From contig OZ038382.1 in NCBI GenBank assembly GCA_964036045.1, positions 152,842,961 through 152,906,960 of the forward strand: a stretch of DNA of 64,000 nt, given 5' to 3'. Position numbers and translations under genes: made by a program. Below the pieces are notes generated by a model. It made no database searches. It was not told the origin of the DNA and saw only the letters and a list, made by a program, of their open reading frames with translations. Shown piece after piece: positions 28,904-40,919 of the stretch (its first letter is position 1; each line of letters opens with the position of its first letter). The DNA comes from Eutreptiella sp. 'Long Island Sound 2002'. Its lineage: Eukaryota > Euglenozoa > Euglenophyceae > Eutreptiales > Eutreptiaceae.

Positions 28904-29935
28904 TTAGGCCGCTTTGAGTAATGTTCGCCAGGGGGCGGTGTGGAAGATCTCTCCACCATACCGTCCGGCAAACCAGGAATGCTGCATGTTAGAAAGAGAA
29001 GTATGTATACCACGGGCCTCAAGCAGAGGAGACAGTACTCTGAGCCACCGTGACATGGGGTAGAGCTTGAATCCTACCTCACCACACATTAGGGAGACAT
29101 TAGCACAAACATCTGCAGGCACAAGCTGCAAGATAACAGCCTTTTTTGCTAACCTAGGCACCACAGAGGGGAGGATGAAGCCAATTTTATTAGAACATGC
29201 ATGAGGCCAGTGCTTGAACGCCGTAGGCACCATGGCCACAGGATGGAAGCCCTTGGAGCGCATACATACACTCAAGCCGTGAGGTAGGATCGCCACTCTG
29301 GCCTCCAATATCTCTGCGTTATGCCCCGATCCCTCACCTTGGACCGGGATACCATATATGTCTTGAAGCATTGAGCGCCTTAGCTCCAAAAAAAGGATGA
29401 ACGGTGCCTTGGGGGTCAAAAAAAAAATTGTCACGGTACCGTGCTTGAAGCACATTTTTGCCAAACAAACACTTATTGAGATTGGATGCTTCTTTGCACG
29501 TATGCATGAGGGATGCAGTTTGCACCGAAATGTTTCCCCTAATGGGGACCCTACGGAGCTGCGCAAACACATATCCAGCGGCCGTGAACAGATTGTTGGA
29601 AGACATCTCAAAACCGATGAAATCCCGGATGGCAAAGAGGGGAAAGTACCAATAAGCATCAGGATTAGGATGTCTCCATGGGGTGTCCAACTTTCTGTCA
29701 TACTTGCTGTACACTTGCACAAGGAGACGTATCAAATTACCCGCCGGGGGGCGCGAACTTCGGGGGCGGCCGTGGTGATATGCGTGATCATTTTGTCAAA
29801 CACAATCAAAAACTCACCTTTACTAATGTTGAGGAACATATCCTCCAAACCGAGCTTCCTCATTTCCCAATGAGCGGTGGGGGCTGGGCTGGAGGCAATG
29901 GCCTGATCCACCATGTTGAGGAACACGATAAGCAT
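28904..29935 (-). pseudogene. Unplaced reverse transcriptase fragment, Penelope-like flavour
   Basis: Read in three pieces on the minus strand: 29935-29732, then 29735 to about 29420, then on to 28904, with frame changes near 29733 and at an A10 run (29419-29428). The first piece has LEDMFLNIS, placed like RT motif A (compare DV-SLYTNIP of Penelope-like elements). The second has FEMSSNNLFTAAGY, IRGNISVQTASL (motif-B-like) and ARYRDNFFF, where the catalytic YxDD would be. The third contains DIYGIPVQ and AEILEARV, similar to the post-catalytic strands. The clade is unknown to me. Coding-like sequence continues upstream to about 30270 (VKLRTVFCTAS), also interrupted. Confidence 0.45.
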
Positions 29936-32900
29936 TGTAAAATATTACCAGCTATTGGGGAGCTCTTAAGGAGCTCGGCCAACATTTTTACAGGCACAAT
30001 CAAGCCTCGGGAAATCAAGGAGGCGTACAGACTCAGGGGTTGGTTAAAATGGGAAATTCACTCGCGTACTTTGAGTACACTAAGGTGCTCCTAGCTCTTA
30101 TGCTTGCTGTACAAAAAACAGTACGGAGCTTGACGTTGTTGCCAATCTTTTGGCAGATGGCGTTGCAGTTTGGAACGGGAACACCCTTTTCCAATGTTGG
30201 AGATAACGTAGGCCTTAGCCAGGGCCGGGTGTTAGAAGGCCTCCATTACGTGGTATCTCGGAGATGAAACAAAATGTTGCTACAAGAGGTTGGCCTTTAG
30301 CACGACGCAGCAGCCTGCACCCGTTCCCACATTTTTGTCCAATGGTCCCCATAGGAGCCAGGGCTACAATTCCCGCACGGACCTAATGTTGGCAGGTTTA
30401 ATATGTTGCGCGGCACGTGCCAGTCTGTTGTCTCATAGGGACACTCCACAGTCCCACACCATGCGTGTCATATCATGCCACTGGGGTTCTTGGAACGCGG
30501 GGGTTGCACTGCATACTTTGGCTGTGACCCGTTCAAGGGCATGGAAGAGTTTGGTAGTAGATGATAGGGTGCTGTTAGGGACAGATTGGGGTAGAATTTT
30601 CGTATGCAATGGCGAGGGATACGGTTCATGGAGAAAAGGATCTGGGGCATGTACAACAAGATGGTGAAGTGGGAGGAGGCAACGAAAATTGGAAAATGAT
30701 TCACACACGCATGATTCGTTTAGCGTAGCAGCCAAGGACGTGGGGGTAAACTTTAAGGCATTGGAGCACAAGAGGGTGGCAGCCACAGGTGTGCGGATAG
30801 ATTGCGCCCGCACACAAGGCACGTAAAATGGCGGCGTGTTGCTACATGTGATGCAGCTTCTCACATGTTGCACAAGGGGTTGGCATACAGAAGGGCAGTG
30901 GGCAGGGAGATGCACAGGGATAGTGCGGTGCAATCGCACCTTTGCAAACCGGTTTTCCTTTTGCAGTGGGACGTGGACTCAATTGAAACGTTGGAGCTAC
31001 ATACGATGCGGCACTTTACACTTCGCATGGGCAACCAAGCTAAGTGCCCCTAACGCACTCAAACGGGAGTGGTACGTAGTGATTTCACGCTGCACATCGC
31101 AACGTAGGACTGCGTCAGATTGTGTCAGCGGCGCCAAACCTCCCTTCAGTAGTTGACGATACACGGGGAACGTAGGGTGGGGTAACAAGGTATTGAGAAC
31201 TTGCAAGCAGTGCGAGATCCTCCAGGACGCTTAACGCAAGCACGTCGCGGCGGTTGCGAGTTCAACGGGGATGCACACCAACCGGTGGGACCAACACGTA
31301 CCATTGTTGCATACATTTTGGTTGCTCCCTAGCGCCGTAGCCGTCCAAAGTATTGGGCTCCTAAATACCAGAACATCTTGCCTCGGGGTGCTTTTGCCAG
31401 TTGCATGGTGTATCGTCCCACAAACAATTTTTCCCACTTGCGTTTCCACTCGCAAGACTTACAAAACAATCAATAGCGAAGAGCACCGATGCACTCTACG
31501 TACACTGCCCGGAGCTCCAAAGACACATATATATATACAAAGGGCCCCCGGTGCCATACAGAGCACGGTGTTGAAGAGCCTCCAATAAGGGCGCAAATTT
31601 GTTGAATCCATTCGTTGGGGGATGCATGCAAAAATTGATTAATGCGGTCATAGGAGTTGCCAACCCGTGCCCAATCACGTCGGGGTGCATGGAGCATTGA
31701 GTGCCCCCATGCAGCATGTCACTTGTGGCGCACGAAACGAATATTCAGCATAGTACTCAAGGTTTGCACAACCGGTAAAACAAGGTGTGTGCGGTGTTTT
31801 TTGCGCATAGATCGACCAAAGTGTTGGTGGACTTGTGTAGATGTGACACGCCAAGCGGCTTGAGCGGCCGCGTTTGGTACCACGTGCAAGGTTACCGTCA
31901 CGGAGTGGTGGTGCAGTGTATCATGGTGTCGGTCCGGCAGCGCCAAAAAACCCATCTCACAAGGGTGGCATAGAGGCGAATGACCTTTCGATAGTAACTC
32001 ATCAAACACATTAGTAGCAAATGTGGAGACAAAAAACACGCACCGTTGTGCGTGGGCAGATGAGTGACAAAACGATATAAAACTACACAAAGAATTCACT
32101 GTAGGCGAGGCGTTGGAAAATATGACGCAACATCTGTTGGATAGGGGTTGCGGCGATGGAGAAGATGCAGCAAAGTGGGCATCATAGCCAAGAGGGCAGA
32201 AATACCATGCAAAAGCACTAACGGTTGCCGATGTGTGCCCTTGGTGGTGGGTGCCAAAGGTTGCATGTAGTGTACGACACAAAGAGTGCACAGGGGAAGC
32301 TAAGTGAACACTATGCAACGGGGAGAGGTTGTAGGCGTGCTGTTGCATACACTCAACATGCAACCAAAATTTTATGGCGAGGCAAGCGGGTATTTGACCC
32401 CAATATGACAAATTCAGCGGTGCGACAAACATACTCCAAAGGGATGTAGACCACCATTGCGGAGAAGACAGGCACTGAATTGTTCAATATGATCACGTGT
32501 TGGGTGTGCAAGAAAAACAATGTCGCGGACCGGAAACCGGTAGCGGGTGTCTGTGAGAGTGAAGAACCACCATGCAACGGGGTTGGGGCATGTTGTAAAG
32601 ATGGCATACTCCTGTAAGAGTTTTGTGTGCTGGTCCTTCCTGTAAGAGTTCTCTGTACTGGTCCTGTGCGACGGCAAGCTCCCTAGTGAGCGATTTGAGT
32701 GTGTGTTGATGGGAGGCATCAAAGTGTTCGAACATTTGGGACAAATGTGTAAAGGCACATATTTGTTCAAAGGCATTAACAGCAAGCATGGAATCCTAGG
32801 GCAAGGTTTCCTAGGCATCGGGGTATGGTACGGTCGCGCGCGCTGTCGCCAGATACAAATTAAAACATAACAAAAACACGACGGAAAAATTTTCTGAAGA

Positions 32901-33300
32901 GCTCAAACTAAAGGTCATTAACATATAAAACGCTCAGGGCAAGACGCACGCAGCAAAACGCATAAAATTTTTTGTGGACAAATATGTAAACAAATAGCGC
33001 CGTAACCGCCGTATCGCCATTAACACCATAACGCCGTGCCTTTTGTCGTCTAACGTGCCGAGCACGCGAGGAAAAACCTGTCGCGAGCAGCTCGCACAAC
33101 TCAAAAAAAATTTTCTAACTAGCCTCGTCCCCTCTCGCCGTTCTTCCTCGCTTTCTTTGTTCTCCATGCACTTGCCTCCCCACCTTTGTTCCCCCCGTGT
33201 CCTCCTTCCGTCAGTTCAGGCGAGTGGCCCTGGGGGAAAGGCAGTTAACCCCTGGCAAATGCACAATACCCAGAACACTCTCTAAAAAATAATCTGCTGC
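29936..33300. other. Decayed upstream part of the RT element, no intact gene
   Basis: Minus-strand frames at 30433-30939 and 31719-32432 (about 237 codons) are open but match nothing I recognise and are rich in His, Ser and Cys. Shorter pieces at 31231-31455 and 31470-31717 (for example VGNSYDRINQFLHASPNEW) look protein-like. They could be the N-terminal and flanking parts of the element that carried the RT at 28904-29935. Near 32820-33140 the sequence becomes AT-rich with short homopolymers. Confidence 0.3.
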
Positions 33301-35097
33301 AACTCTATAAAAAAAAAAAATAACGTTTCAGGAACAGACTTTGGGATCTAAGAAAAGATACAACCTCTAAAAAAAAATTATCCGCATCTAAAAGAAAATA
33401 AAATAACGGATAACGCTACCCCGAAGTCCCTGCCCTGCCCCTACAGGCAACATGCAATAGAAACCACTCATTCACACTGTTCGTTGCATCTAGGGACAAC
33501 ATGACGCCCAGCATGACACCACTGCCAACAAGATTGCCTGATGCCAGATGCACTTTCCGAACGTGCTGTTGCAGTACACTTTAGATTACGTGAGGATGAT
33601 GGATAATGCAACCCACTTGATGGCGTAGGAACCTGTCACTGTGCAACTGATGCACAAGACGCCTTCGTTGTGGACAAGGGCTGGAGTGCCATGGATTTTT
33701 GGACACGACCCAAACAAATACAGAACCAGCATCCCTCCCCGTGTACACCCTGGTCGGCCTATGTTGACCCACCATCTGAAGACCTTTGGAAAGAGCAACA
33801 CTTGAGCATGAAATTATGGGCAAAATTGAGCACCGACTGAGTAGTGCTTGAAAACCACCTCTCAGAGCCTAAACCACTCGTCTTTGTGCACCGAATAATG
33901 CCTCTGAACAAAGTCTGAGCAAGGAATCTGGAACTTGTGACTGACTAGGCAGACTGCGAAAGCCGCAGAAAATGCACGAACTGTTGTGTTGGGATGCAGG
34001 GTTGTAAGGAGTTGATAACTATGGCTGTCAGACACTGCAGCACAGCCACATGACTGGCACGTGGTACTTCAGAAGAAATGAGCAGAAAAAGCCTGGCTGG
34101 ATCACTCTGCATCTGGGTATTCTGCTGAGCAGCTGAGCGTAGGGACGTTTTTGGGTCAGTAGCTTCGTTTTTGGGTCAGTAGCTTCGTGGTCAGACTCCA
34201 GATACAAAGGGGCCTCTGATGCACTATCCGAACTTGGAATGCTATGAAAAGCAGTAAGAAACACATCTGTAGTAGAATGGCAACTGGGTTTCTTTTCTGT
34301 CTGCCACTTGATCGTGCACTCAGAGCCCTCCACTGCGAGCACCTTACCCCAACCCTTGAAATTGTGCCCCTGGGCTCCGGCCAAGGTGGCTGAGTACCCT
34401 ACTTCACAAAATTCAGGCATTATGTATGATCCGTTCAAATGACCTCTCTGCATAGGTCCCCCAGCGAAGGAAGACCCCTGTTCTCTGAGCAGATGAATCT
34501 GTGCACATGGGCTCTGGCCAAGGTGGCTGACTACCCTACTTTACAACATTCAGATAGTACCTGTGATCCTCTGCGATGACCTCTCCGCATAGGTCCCGCA
34601 CTGAAGGAAGACCCCTGTTCTCTGAGCAGATGAATCTGTGCACATGGGCTCTGGCCAAGGTGGCTGAGTACCACGTAGGTTCGGTTGCTGCCGTCGTTGG
34701 TACTGCCGCGGTAGGTTGCGGGGACGGGGTAGCAGCAGAGAGGCTCTGTAGGGCCGCTGCATTGGAGACGGCAAGCTTGGAACAGCCCATGCATGCCATT
34801 GTGGTGTTGGGTGGGATGGCAGCAAACGCCTGCTGCAAGCCGGTTCCCAGGCTAGCAATAGGTAGCTCGCCAACTGCCCCACAAACACACTTGTTAGACA
34901 TTTTACGGTTTTATGAGCTGTATGTCAAAACGGGGCAGGGTAGGGTGAGAAATAGGAAAGTAAGGTACACTATGGTTGAGTAGCCTAAGGTAAAGTCCAC
35001 TAAACCAACCCCTTGCATCTTACTCGGCACACATGGCCACACAAAGCGATGCAACGCAAAAACGGTACTACGGTTGATCATGGTACTACGTGCATTG
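33301..35097. other. No intact gene; one repeated protein-like block
   Basis: A stretch of about 60 bases (GCACATGGGCTCTGGCCAAGG onset) occurs near 34501 and again near 34637, each preceded by TTCTCTGAGCAGATGAATCT, so a local duplication of about 136 bases is present. On the minus strand 34028-34453 starts VGYSATLAGAQGHNFKGWG and VEGSECTIKW, which resembles a small SH3-like barrel. Nothing is complete. Confidence 0.3.
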
Positions 35098-35273
35098 CGA
35101 GTCCCCAACCCCAACTCAAGGGGCCACGCAACAAAGCGTGGACTACGAGTCCCTAACCCCAACTCCAGGGGCCACGCAACAAAGCGTGGATTGCGAGTCC
35201 CCAACCCCACCACAAGGGGCCCCGCAACAAAGCGTGGATTGTGAATCCCTAACCCCAACTCAAGGGGCGCAAC
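35098..35273. repeat. 48-bp minisatellite, about 3.7 copies
   Basis: CGAGTCCC-type unit starts fall at 35098, 35146, 35194 and 35242, exactly 48 bases apart. Each of the first three units contains a CCACGC (or CCCCGC) arm, AACAAA, then GCGTGG, able to form a 6-bp hairpin. As 48 is a multiple of three, both strands stay open across it (plus-strand 16-residue repeat around TPTQGATQQSVDC), but no gene context supports translation. Confidence 0.9.
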
Positions 35274-36495
35274 AATACTGACCAATACAGGATACGGGAT
35301 ACAGGATAGGTGGTACCCAAGGAGAAATGGTTCTAATGTCGGCAACTCCCCTAGGGGCGAGGATGGGAAAGTGTCCTACCTCCCCGACAACTCGTTCCAC
35401 AGCCGTGAAAACACAATTTTGTGAAAAAGTAGTGTCAAGAAAAGCGCCATCTAACCAGGATGCAGTCCTTGTGCAAGGTGGTTGGTGCGCAAGGGGGTCG
35501 GTGCAGGGGTCAGATAAGATAGCAGACACCCAACCCCCACGTGGCTGCGCCATGGCAATGAATACTTAATGGAGGGTAAGGGGATCCGCCTAATGTGGAG
35601 AATGCAAAAGGTCCCTTCGGCAGAGCATGAAGGGGCCGTTTTTGGAACGTGCACAAGCCTGTGAAGGTCCAAGGTGCCGTTGTGTAAGGAGCTGTGGTCA
35701 CCAACCCATACCCTTGAGAGCACGCGCCTACTCAGGTCCCACATGCTCGTATGCAATGGGAACTCGCTGTTCTGCAAAGGAAATCGCTCATGCAAAGGGA
35801 CGACGCCCCAATTAAAAGAGAAGACGCTCAGGCAAAAGACTACACTAAAAAGGGAGTCGCCATCGTGGTCAGATGTTTCCAGGGGAAGGGTGATAGGGAG
35901 ACACTGCAGGTGTCGCCCATTCGCGGCCTATCTCCTGCCTGCCTTCGCACCCAGTGCATATGTGCTGCGCACTGACCGTTTTGTGGGGGCAGGGAGGCAT
36001 TGGGGGGCGTAGTGGCCCCGAAAGACAAATAAGGGGCACAAAACCCGGCGAGCCTTCTGCAGCAACAGACAGAAACAGATATGACAGGGACCTCACCACC
36101 AGTTGGGGGGTCTCATGCGTCGGTCATCCCATGGGGTCTAGCACTGTGTTACGCGAGGATGTGCATAACACAGGATGCGGTCATGCACTGCGCAGCGGAC
36201 TGATCATTTCAGGCTCCATTCTGCCTGTGCTGGTGCCACGTGCCGTTGTGCGATGCACCTTCTTGCGGCATGTCATGGTGTGCGTGCCTTGTGTGCGTGC
36301 TGCCCGAGGTGTGGGCAATGCCAAATGGATTCAAGAGGTAGGTCTCAGGCTGACACTCTGGCACTCCATCCAGTGTGCGAGGCGTCGGGCTGTCAATCAC
36401 GAAAGGTTATTTACTTATTTTCGCCCAGTGCACCTGGCGGTTATCAAGGGGTGCTCTTTACTAGCGGAGCTGCACAGGTGCAACCACCTGTACCC
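35274..36495. other. No gene seen
   Basis: Only short, overlapping frames on both strands without domains. No repeat of note was seen. Confidence 0.4.
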
Positions 36496-36562
36496 TGCCC
36501 CCCCTTGAAATCTCCCCCCGTAGCGCGCAACGGTCTCCCCCCTGGGGGGGGAGACGGTTGCC
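36496..36562. repeat. Dispersed repeat family 1, copy 1, with near-perfect hairpin
   Basis: CCCCCCCTTGAAATC opens the block; GCAACGGTCTCCCCCC then faces GGGGGGAGACGGTTGC with one mismatch around a very short loop. Related copies lie at 37732-37799 (inverted), 47266-47331 (direct) and 47595-47648 (inverted). Read on the minus strand the block gives SPPRGETVARYGGRFQGG, so it may derive from a coding segment. Confidence 0.65.
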
Positions 36563-38010
36563 AAGTGACGTATTTCAAAGCAAACTGTGGTGCCCTCCAC
36601 TGATGCAAGCAAACAGAACACAGGTGAAGCGACTTTTGCATTGATGCTCTGCCAATATGATTCATGTAACACGAATGCTATTGAGGGTCCAAAGAAACGG
36701 TAAAAAACTTCTGGGTACGAGACTAGCACACTTTGAGCTGTTGCATATGTTCAGTTTGCATAACAGGCACAGGGTGTGCGGAAGTGGCTGATGAGGAGGA
36801 GGCAATTGAGCATGGGGCTGGTTTGGCAAACGGTTTACCACCCGGTTGCAAAACCTGACCAGCCTGTTTGGGGGCTGGCTTTGCTCATGCCTTGGGGGCA
36901 GGCACCGACTTCTTTGGGGGCACCAAATCCTTAGGGATTCCCTTTTCCTCACATATATCACAACTGCGGCGAATTTGGTGAAGGCCCCACAACAGTGGTC
37001 AACACATGTGCACCAAGTGTGCGAGAGTGGTACCATCAACCCCCCCCCCCAAACTGGGGGAAAATATTAAACTGAATCGGGCCAATGAATGAGGGGTGTA
37101 ATGAATGGGGTGTAATTTGAGGAAAATACACTCAATTCAGGGGGCTGGAGGTGGTCTTGGGACACTGTGAGGGCTTGTTGTGGCAGGCTTTGTTGGTGCA
37201 TGAACGACAACTTTTTTAGCAGCCTGACCACTTTAAGGCAGGTGACAAAAATGCCCCCATTGGGATTTGAAACAGCATGCTTCATCTGTGAGATTGGTTT
37301 TATGACCACTGGGTCACTGAGCTTCGTTCCATGACATGATCAAGAGACATGTACAAAACGGATGGTGAACAATTGTTTTTGAAAATGAGGGAATGTGGGA
37401 CACTGAGGTGTGTCCTATCTGTCAGCCGAAGAATTCCCGCACACAAAATGCCTTGTTCTAGTGTTCAATCCTGCAACCCACTAAACTAACAAATCGGGGT
37501 GAACTGGGGAAGTCAGGTCCAAATTTGGGGGGGGGGGTGTTGTACCATACACCGTCACCGGGAGAAAACATCTTGGGTCTGACACCCTGTACACCACCTT
37601 TGGAGAGAGAATATCACAGAATACACACAGGTCACTGATTTGAAGTAATGGGAAAGCAATGCAAGAACTGTGTATGTGACAGATGGGGAACACAAACCAC
37701 CACAATCGATTTTGCCCAGCAAAACAGTGACAGTCTCGCCCCCCCCCCTGGGGGGGGGGGGGCATGCAAGGGGGTGGGGATTTCAAAGGGGGGGGGGTAG
37801 CTGGTAGGTTAAACACTACATTCAATTTGTCCCTTTCGGCGCTCCTTTGGAACCAAACATGCACGTGTATGTCTGTACTTCCACAGAGCCATGGGCAGTG
37901 GTTCAGCTGATACTGCTGTGGGTCTGTGAGCACAGTTTCAAGGCAAACATGCACAGGGCATAGCCCACTGAAGCGACTGCGTAGCAAACACCCAATTGGC
38001 TGTAGCTAGT
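36563..38010. other. No gene; sequence between two inverted family-1 repeats
   Basis: Bounded by family-1 copies in opposite orientation (36496-36562 and 37732-37799), which would suit a ~1.3-kb terminal-inverted-repeat element. No transposase-like frame was recognised inside. A poly-G run (37528-37538) and a C-run/G-run palindrome at 37739-37762 are present. Confidence 0.35.
37732..37799. repeat. Dispersed repeat family 1, copy 2 (inverted)
   Basis: Reverse complement contains CCCTTTGAAATCCCCACCCC and a C-run facing a G-run next to GAGACTG, matching the layout of the copy at 36496. Confidence 0.6.
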
Positions 38011-38048
<38 letters not shown>

Positions 38049-38069
38049 ACACACACAGACAGACACAAA
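38011..38069. repeat. (CA)n microsatellite
   Basis: CA repeat interrupted by a few CAGA units. It generates a Val/Cys-rich frame on the minus strand that is not a gene. Confidence 0.95.
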
Positions 38070-38261
38070 CACTTCGTGAGGGAAATCAGAACCACGAAAA
38101 ACACCTGCAGCGTTGGTGAAACAGGGCACGGCGGTGGCACGACACTGATCTCCAGAAACACCTCGGCAGGCCATTCAAAACAATGAAGATGTCATGAGGC
38201 TAGGCACCAAAAAAAAAGAAGGCACTCAGAAAGACACACACCATACAGGAGAACGAAAATA

Positions 38262-38857
38262 CCCCCCCCCCCTTGTATAAGCTACGCCAATGTACGGAAT
38301 TATTACGGTCCCTACGCCCACTGTAGCTTGGACAAGGGCGTAGCTTGCGCGAAACACATACAACTACCGACACAAACGTGCGCACGCGCATGGTATGGGT
38401 GCACCTTGACCTCTGCCCACATTTCCAAGTGTCTGCAAACACAAGACAGCCTTGGGAACATGAAATTTTCAGGTTCACACCCATGTTGGCACAAGCAATG
38501 AAGAATGCGAAGCCTAGAAATGTTCGGCTTGGAAACCCTTCTTGCGATCATACACCACGCGGAACAGTTGCACATGCTCACCACGTGAAGATGCCTTGGG
38601 CTGAGGCTTAGGGGCTGGTTTGGGCTCGGACAACTTCAAATTCTTGGGAATGAATTTGCCTTGCATGTGGCATGTTGCATGTGTCCATGGCTCCATGTAA
38701 TTGGCAAATGTGACGACAAACCCATGTCTTATGTGGCCGCACTACATTTTGTACGTAGTTAAAATTACATAATTAAAATTACGTACACAATTATTACGGT
38801 CCCTACGCCTACTGTAGCTTGGACAAGGGCGTAGCTTATACAAGGGGGGGGGGGGGG
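38262..38857. mobile_element. Small inverted-repeat element, family 2
   Basis: The left end is a C-run followed by TTGTATAAGCTACGCC and the right end is GGCGTAGCTTATACAA followed by a G-run, perfect inverted termini about 600 bases apart. A second inner copy of the right-end sequence (TACGGTCCCTACGCCCACTG to GGGCGTAGCTT, 38304-38346) lies close to the left end, so 38262-38346 can also fold on itself. No transposase is encoded, as in MITEs. Further family members begin at 40499 and 40862. Confidence 0.6.
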
Positions 38858-40498
38858 CTACTGAACGGAGAGGTAAAAGGGGATTCACTTAGCCTCAAAT
38901 GTGAGGTAACCCCCTCAGCGGAGCAAGAAAGGGCCGTTTCTGAAACGCAGATGGGCCGCACCTGCACGCACCGTTGGACTCTGGACAGCATTCCTCTGTT
39001 GGCTCTGGCCGGGCTTGTGTTTGGCTGACACAGATATAATGCAACTCACAGATCCTTGATTCTGGGTGTTTCCTCAAATACCATCTGATAAGAGGTTTCC
39101 ACCAATTTACCTGGTCTGGTGCCACCCCTGAAAAAGCCTTTTGGCAGTCGGGAGAGGAGGAATGGAGTTGCTGTTGCAGCGTAAAACAAAGGGGTGAATC
39201 TGATACCAGGAAATGCAGCATGAACTGCCACGCCCGTAAGGCATCGCAGTGTGCTGCTAGAGGCTGGGGAAAAAAAACAGCAGTGTGCGATGCACAGAGA
39301 AAAACGCAACAAAAAACCCCAAAGTGGCGAATGATCGGCAACCACTGCGGTGTAGGTACCACTGCCCACAAGGCTCAGACCCCAGACACCTGAAGGCCCA
39401 GATAGACCGTGAAATCAGCAGCAACGGTAGCCTAGGGAGGGCACGAGGACAGGAGGGCTCGTGTCAAAGCACAGGCAAGGGGGGCTGGGGGTGATGCATC
39501 GTTGAGTGATCAATTCCAAACACCTATCCCAGGCAGCACCTCCACCTTCATGCAACGATTCTTTGCGTGGAAGGTGGCGCAAGCCAGGAACGGGGGCAAA
39601 GTTCACTGTGCACTGTGTGGGACGTTTCCATGCAGCCTCCATTATCCGGGTGGCCATACTAGAACCAACCCCAAAGCAGTGATTCGCTATCGCCCTCGTC
39701 AGACATAATGCCGAGGTGGTGTACAGCTGCTTGTGGCAGTAGTACGCGGCATTCTGTGTCCGACTCGGTGGGACGCAGTCCGGTGTTCCACTCAGGGGGG
39801 TGCAGTCGTACCCCAGGGCTCTGCAAAGCAGTACCCCCCCCCCCCCGCCTGGTAGAGCACGAGGACCGTAGGCGTAGCTCCCAGGTAGGCCTCGGCGAAG
39901 GAAGGCCTGGTTGAGCGTGAGGGCCAGCCACAGCTCCGGTGCACTGCATTGCCAGGGTGGCCTGCAGTGGACAATTGAGCTTGGGCCGGTAGTGTTGGGG
40001 ATGGTCCCTAAAGATGGACCGGGCACTGCCGTGCACTCTTGTGGGGCGTGTTAGTGGGTGGGGCTGCTCACCACTGCCAGCAAGGAAGATACTCTGCCAT
40101 GGACAGAGTGCAAATACTCTGAGCGAAGATATTTCTGCAACGTGCTCGCCATGAATGGTGCAGAGCGCAGAAGATATGCAACGCACTACCAGCAAGTCAC
40201 ACGTTGGTGAGCTAGCACCCATGCCTTGTGTGACATTCACGTTGCTGGTTGTGGTGAGCACCTCCCAGCCTGGGGTCTTCGTGATAACCGTATACCGGGC
40301 ACTGATCAGGCCGTCAGGGGAGGACGCAATGGGCAGAAATTGCATTCTGGATCCCCACCCAGGCAGGTGGATGCCCGCAGCAGTGCGGATGCCCGCAGTA
40401 GTACGGATGCCTGCTTGTCATAGCAGAAGGTTCAAGGGCGAGAGGCCAATGGGCGCCACCACAGACTAACAGAGCCAACCACCAAGGCCTTGTGCCAA
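38858..40498. other. No gene seen
   Basis: Open but uninterpretable frames on both strands (for example minus 38895-39371 with WWKPLIRWYLRKHPESRI). A C15-17 homopolymer lies near 39833-39847. No domain recognised. Confidence 0.35.
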
Positions 40499-40574
40499 CC
40501 CCCCCCCCCTTGTATAAGCTATGCAAAAGTCGCAAATTGATACGGTCCCTACACCTACTGTAGCTTGGACAAGG
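40499..40574. repeat. Family 2 repeat, copy at 40.5 kb
   Basis: C-run, TTGTATAAGCTATGC, then TACGGTCCCTACACCTACTG and TAGCTTGGACAAGG. Same arrangement as 38262-38346, with several substitutions. Confidence 0.7.
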
Positions 40575-40861
40575 CCATGGACGCCCGGGTTCAAAAGGAG
40601 AAGATTCCACGGTGAGCTGGTGCAAGAAAGGGTAATATAATGCACTAATATCCCCAAAATAAGAGCTATGTGGGTTCAAGTGGGCAAACACTCTATGCAC
40701 TGCTGCAAACAACTACAAAACCAGTTGCACTGCAAATTCAAAGCATCCGCGCTGCGCAGCCGGTGTTCGGCGCTGCACCCGTAAACCCCATCATTGGACA
40801 CGGCCGGCACTTACGGAGATCCCATCAACGTCAGAGACAGAGTGTGGCGCACTCCTGTGTA

Positions 40862-40919
40862 CCCCCCCCCCCCTTGTATAAGCTACGCCCTTGTCAAAGC
40901 TACAGTAAGCGTAGGGACC
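40862..40919. repeat. Family 2 repeat end, copy at 40.9 kb
   Basis: C-run, TTGTATAAGCTACGCCCTTG, then AAGCTACAGTAAGCGTAGGG. This is the longest single arm of the family seen and is the reverse complement of 38797-38857. Confidence 0.75.
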
